Virus record (IMG/VR): IMGVR_UViG_3300021424_002547
Coordinates: 1 to 64,000 of that record
DNA length: 64,000 nt
Reading direction: 5' to 3' (one strand)
Source: a virus
In this document: positions 63,501 through 64,000 of the stretch, in pieces
Layout of the letters: each line of letters begins with the position of its first letter
Numbering within the stretch: position 1 is the first letter of the stretch
Translations under genes and position numbers: made by a program
The notes under the pieces: generated by a model
The model's input: the letters and a program-made list of their open reading frames with translations, nothing else
Told to the model about the DNA's origin: nothing
Database searches by the model: none

Positions 63501-64000
63501 AGAGAGATCGCTGTCGCTGCTATGCTCGCAGGAAGATCCTATACTATCAAGACTCCCGGCAGCACCACTTTTACATCACTAGGGGCCACAGATAATAATA
63601 TAGGAACAGTCTTCAATTACAACGGATTTCCAGTCGCTGGAAACGGTACCGTGGAAGATAACAGTTTCTTGTTAGTAGAAGGACTGGATAGATTTCCCCA
63701 ACTGCCGGCATCTTTCATCGTACAAGACACAGTTTATAGAATCAACTATGTTAGAGATTTTACTTTCAATGTGGCTGGATCTACGGCATCATTCGTTCTA
63801 GACGAAGCCACACCCTGGCCATTCGGTATATTTTCATACGATGACGATATCTGTTACAGAGATGTAGGATTGATCATCGACGGCCTGGGTTATGACATCG
63901 TGCTCGGTACTAACTACCATATGCGCAAAGCAGGCCTGACCTACAGGCAGGCCAATGCGGCCGTGGTGATTGTTGATCAATTGGATCTCACTGCCAGAGC
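60597..64000 (+). CDS. Very large virion structural protein (5' part, runs off window)
   Basis: The frame is open from ATG 60597 to the window edge (over 1,130 residues). The start MARKIIDIGTVGNDGTGDSI, followed by RDSFRKVNDNFRELY, is the signature of large structural proteins in T4-like marine phages (tail fibre or baseplate associated). The body is rich in Gly, Ser, Asp and strands. A block CERDVGLLIDAMVFDLRYG (near 62.65 kb) recurs as CYRDVGLIIDGLGYDIVLG (near 63.85 kb), so an internal domain is repeated. The true length is unknown. Confidence 0.82.
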   Translation, partial: MARKIIDIGTVGNDGTGDSIRDSFRKVNDNFRELYSSLGLGERLTFIGLDDTPGAYVGQNDSESGNTPVLTVNNTESGLQFKKIVPGEGISIDFTTDPNEISISSEFSQVVGDPSPQLGGDLSTKSGGFQHRIIDLGTTNDPLFPIFEHEATSKGYVDTKLSIAGTEAIDPRTGLNDTSFGRMTGPLVLARDPVPDDDEVFGGLVAATKRYVDNSAFGSAVNLYVATSGEDDRPGIALEFQGRALAYAYRTLEAALKRAEEIMLESRLEIGPYKKVLTYDNGANDCTLEVIDDAPSAGSGFSGQVLMSVDSISVVYPGVNYLVGDIITVAGGTFIEPARYQVLSTTATPGGIITVRQLSSGVYTALPGSTNVDTTDNSPIPHPDIADRVKFDITYKVNNVQVLPGNGGSGYGLVSVRIVGGGGTGAFGTADVVGGSVVSITIDDSGTGFTSLPAVQVSLPRFLIETNGQRTDFTGDVSTSTPEAIRTRDLREGLFLRGETSGALAQILAHSGELDSGGREIFDVDIKFGAFQIGEVISYGDVSRQTQITVLVESGIYEENLPLRIPQNTSIVGDEFRRCIIRPKPGISSSPWAFLKFRRDLTIGEDGTDQISLTDRLFGYHYLTDSADPVYPLINNRGAYRSAAQLLVLNRSFLQKEVIGWIDYQITNNIAPFVAAFDYNRNLCERDVGLLIDAMVFDLRYGRSDRTVSAALKYYSNASGLIAIGAQLDETVAAIRRLGVLAQAVIRNIEITELYQETFLQVIDGAFIAEVGTGGTSFNIAGAGNFDPVIITSATPHGLINGDNVIIDAVGGMTELNGNDYFVSVVDSTSFRLFNDAALTDTVDGTTLGTYTSGGTAYNNGGVIGALINVIIDVIDESGPGFGSVNTPKNNDQMDMFLCNDSVRLQAITGQGHGGFMMVLDPTGQILAKSPYAQECASFSKSTGRQTFAGGQYIDGFTGNIKFELVGKREIAVAAMLAGRSYTIKTPGSTTFTSLGATDNNIGTVFNYNGFPVAGNGTVEDNSFLLVEGLDRFPQLPASFIVQDTVYRINYVRDFTFNVAGSTASFVLDEATPWPFGIFSYDDDICYRDVGLIIDGLGYDIVLGTNYHMRKAGLTYRQANAAVVIVDQLDLTAR

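Overview
The window looks like part of a large marine T4-like (myovirus-type) bacteriophage genome. Genes are packed tightly, with ATGA-type stop/start overlaps throughout, and many are small proteins without a recognisable function. There are about two dozen tRNA or tRNA-like genes. ThyX, a UV-damage endonuclease, a ClpP-like protease, IscU/IscA, Fe/Mn superoxide dismutase and a divergent PTPS protein accompany repeat-containing virion proteins. Two promoter types are visible: sigma70-like TTGACA-17-TATAAT boxes, and a T4-late-like box (consensus NTAAATA, best match TATAAATA at 31632). The host cannot be named. A kdsA gene and a periplasmic-type transporter suggest a Gram-negative marine bacterium (inference).

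Layout. 1-7261: small co-directional genes, including a secreted D,D-carboxypeptidase, seven divergent paralogues of a tiny protein ending in an LF-x-L-[RK]-W motif (2.6-5.3 kb) and ClpP. 7299-7737: promoter-driven RNA with mutually exclusive antiterminator and terminator hairpins, then the tRNA promoter. 7738-12877: tRNA array with embedded genes and structured RNAs. 12899-14369: small genes, including a clear homologue of the RNA polymerase omega subunit. 14370-14744: no confident gene. 14745-45753: a visibly AT-rich cargo island. 45799-60529: core phage genes again, with a sugar/glycosyltransferase group (53.2-57.3 kb) and a redox/Fe-S group (58.3-60.2 kb). 60597-64000: a very large virion protein gene that runs off the window.

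The most unusual observation is in the tRNA array. Two short gene-bearing segments (8541-9264 and 11103-11621) interrupt a tRNA-Val(UAC) and a tRNA-Leu(CAA) gene in the T arm. Each is bounded on the left by the 3' part and on the right by the 5' part of a tRNA-Arg(UCU) gene. Acceptor stems are mismatched within each apparent tRNA but pair across the insert, as expected if a circle carrying tRNA-Arg(UCU) had integrated Campbell-style into the T arm of another tRNA. No recombinase is encoded in either segment.

The AT-rich island has five PP-loop ATPases in two subfamilies, eleven genes from two or more 2OG-Fe(II)/AspH-like oxygenase families counting its borders, four radical-SAM proteins, a compact adenylate-forming enzyme, GNAT-like transferases, an SDR, an SGNH esterase, two membrane desaturases, and a TctC-TctB-TctA transporter, around a repeat-bearing tail protein. 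Together this suggests synthesis or tailoring of a small molecule, lipid or surface glycan, but the product cannot be deduced from sequence alone.

At least ten genes have the late-promoter-like box only 4-6 nt before the ATG, which predicts leaderless or nearly leaderless late mRNAs. All calls come from reading the sequence and recognising motifs; no database search was run.
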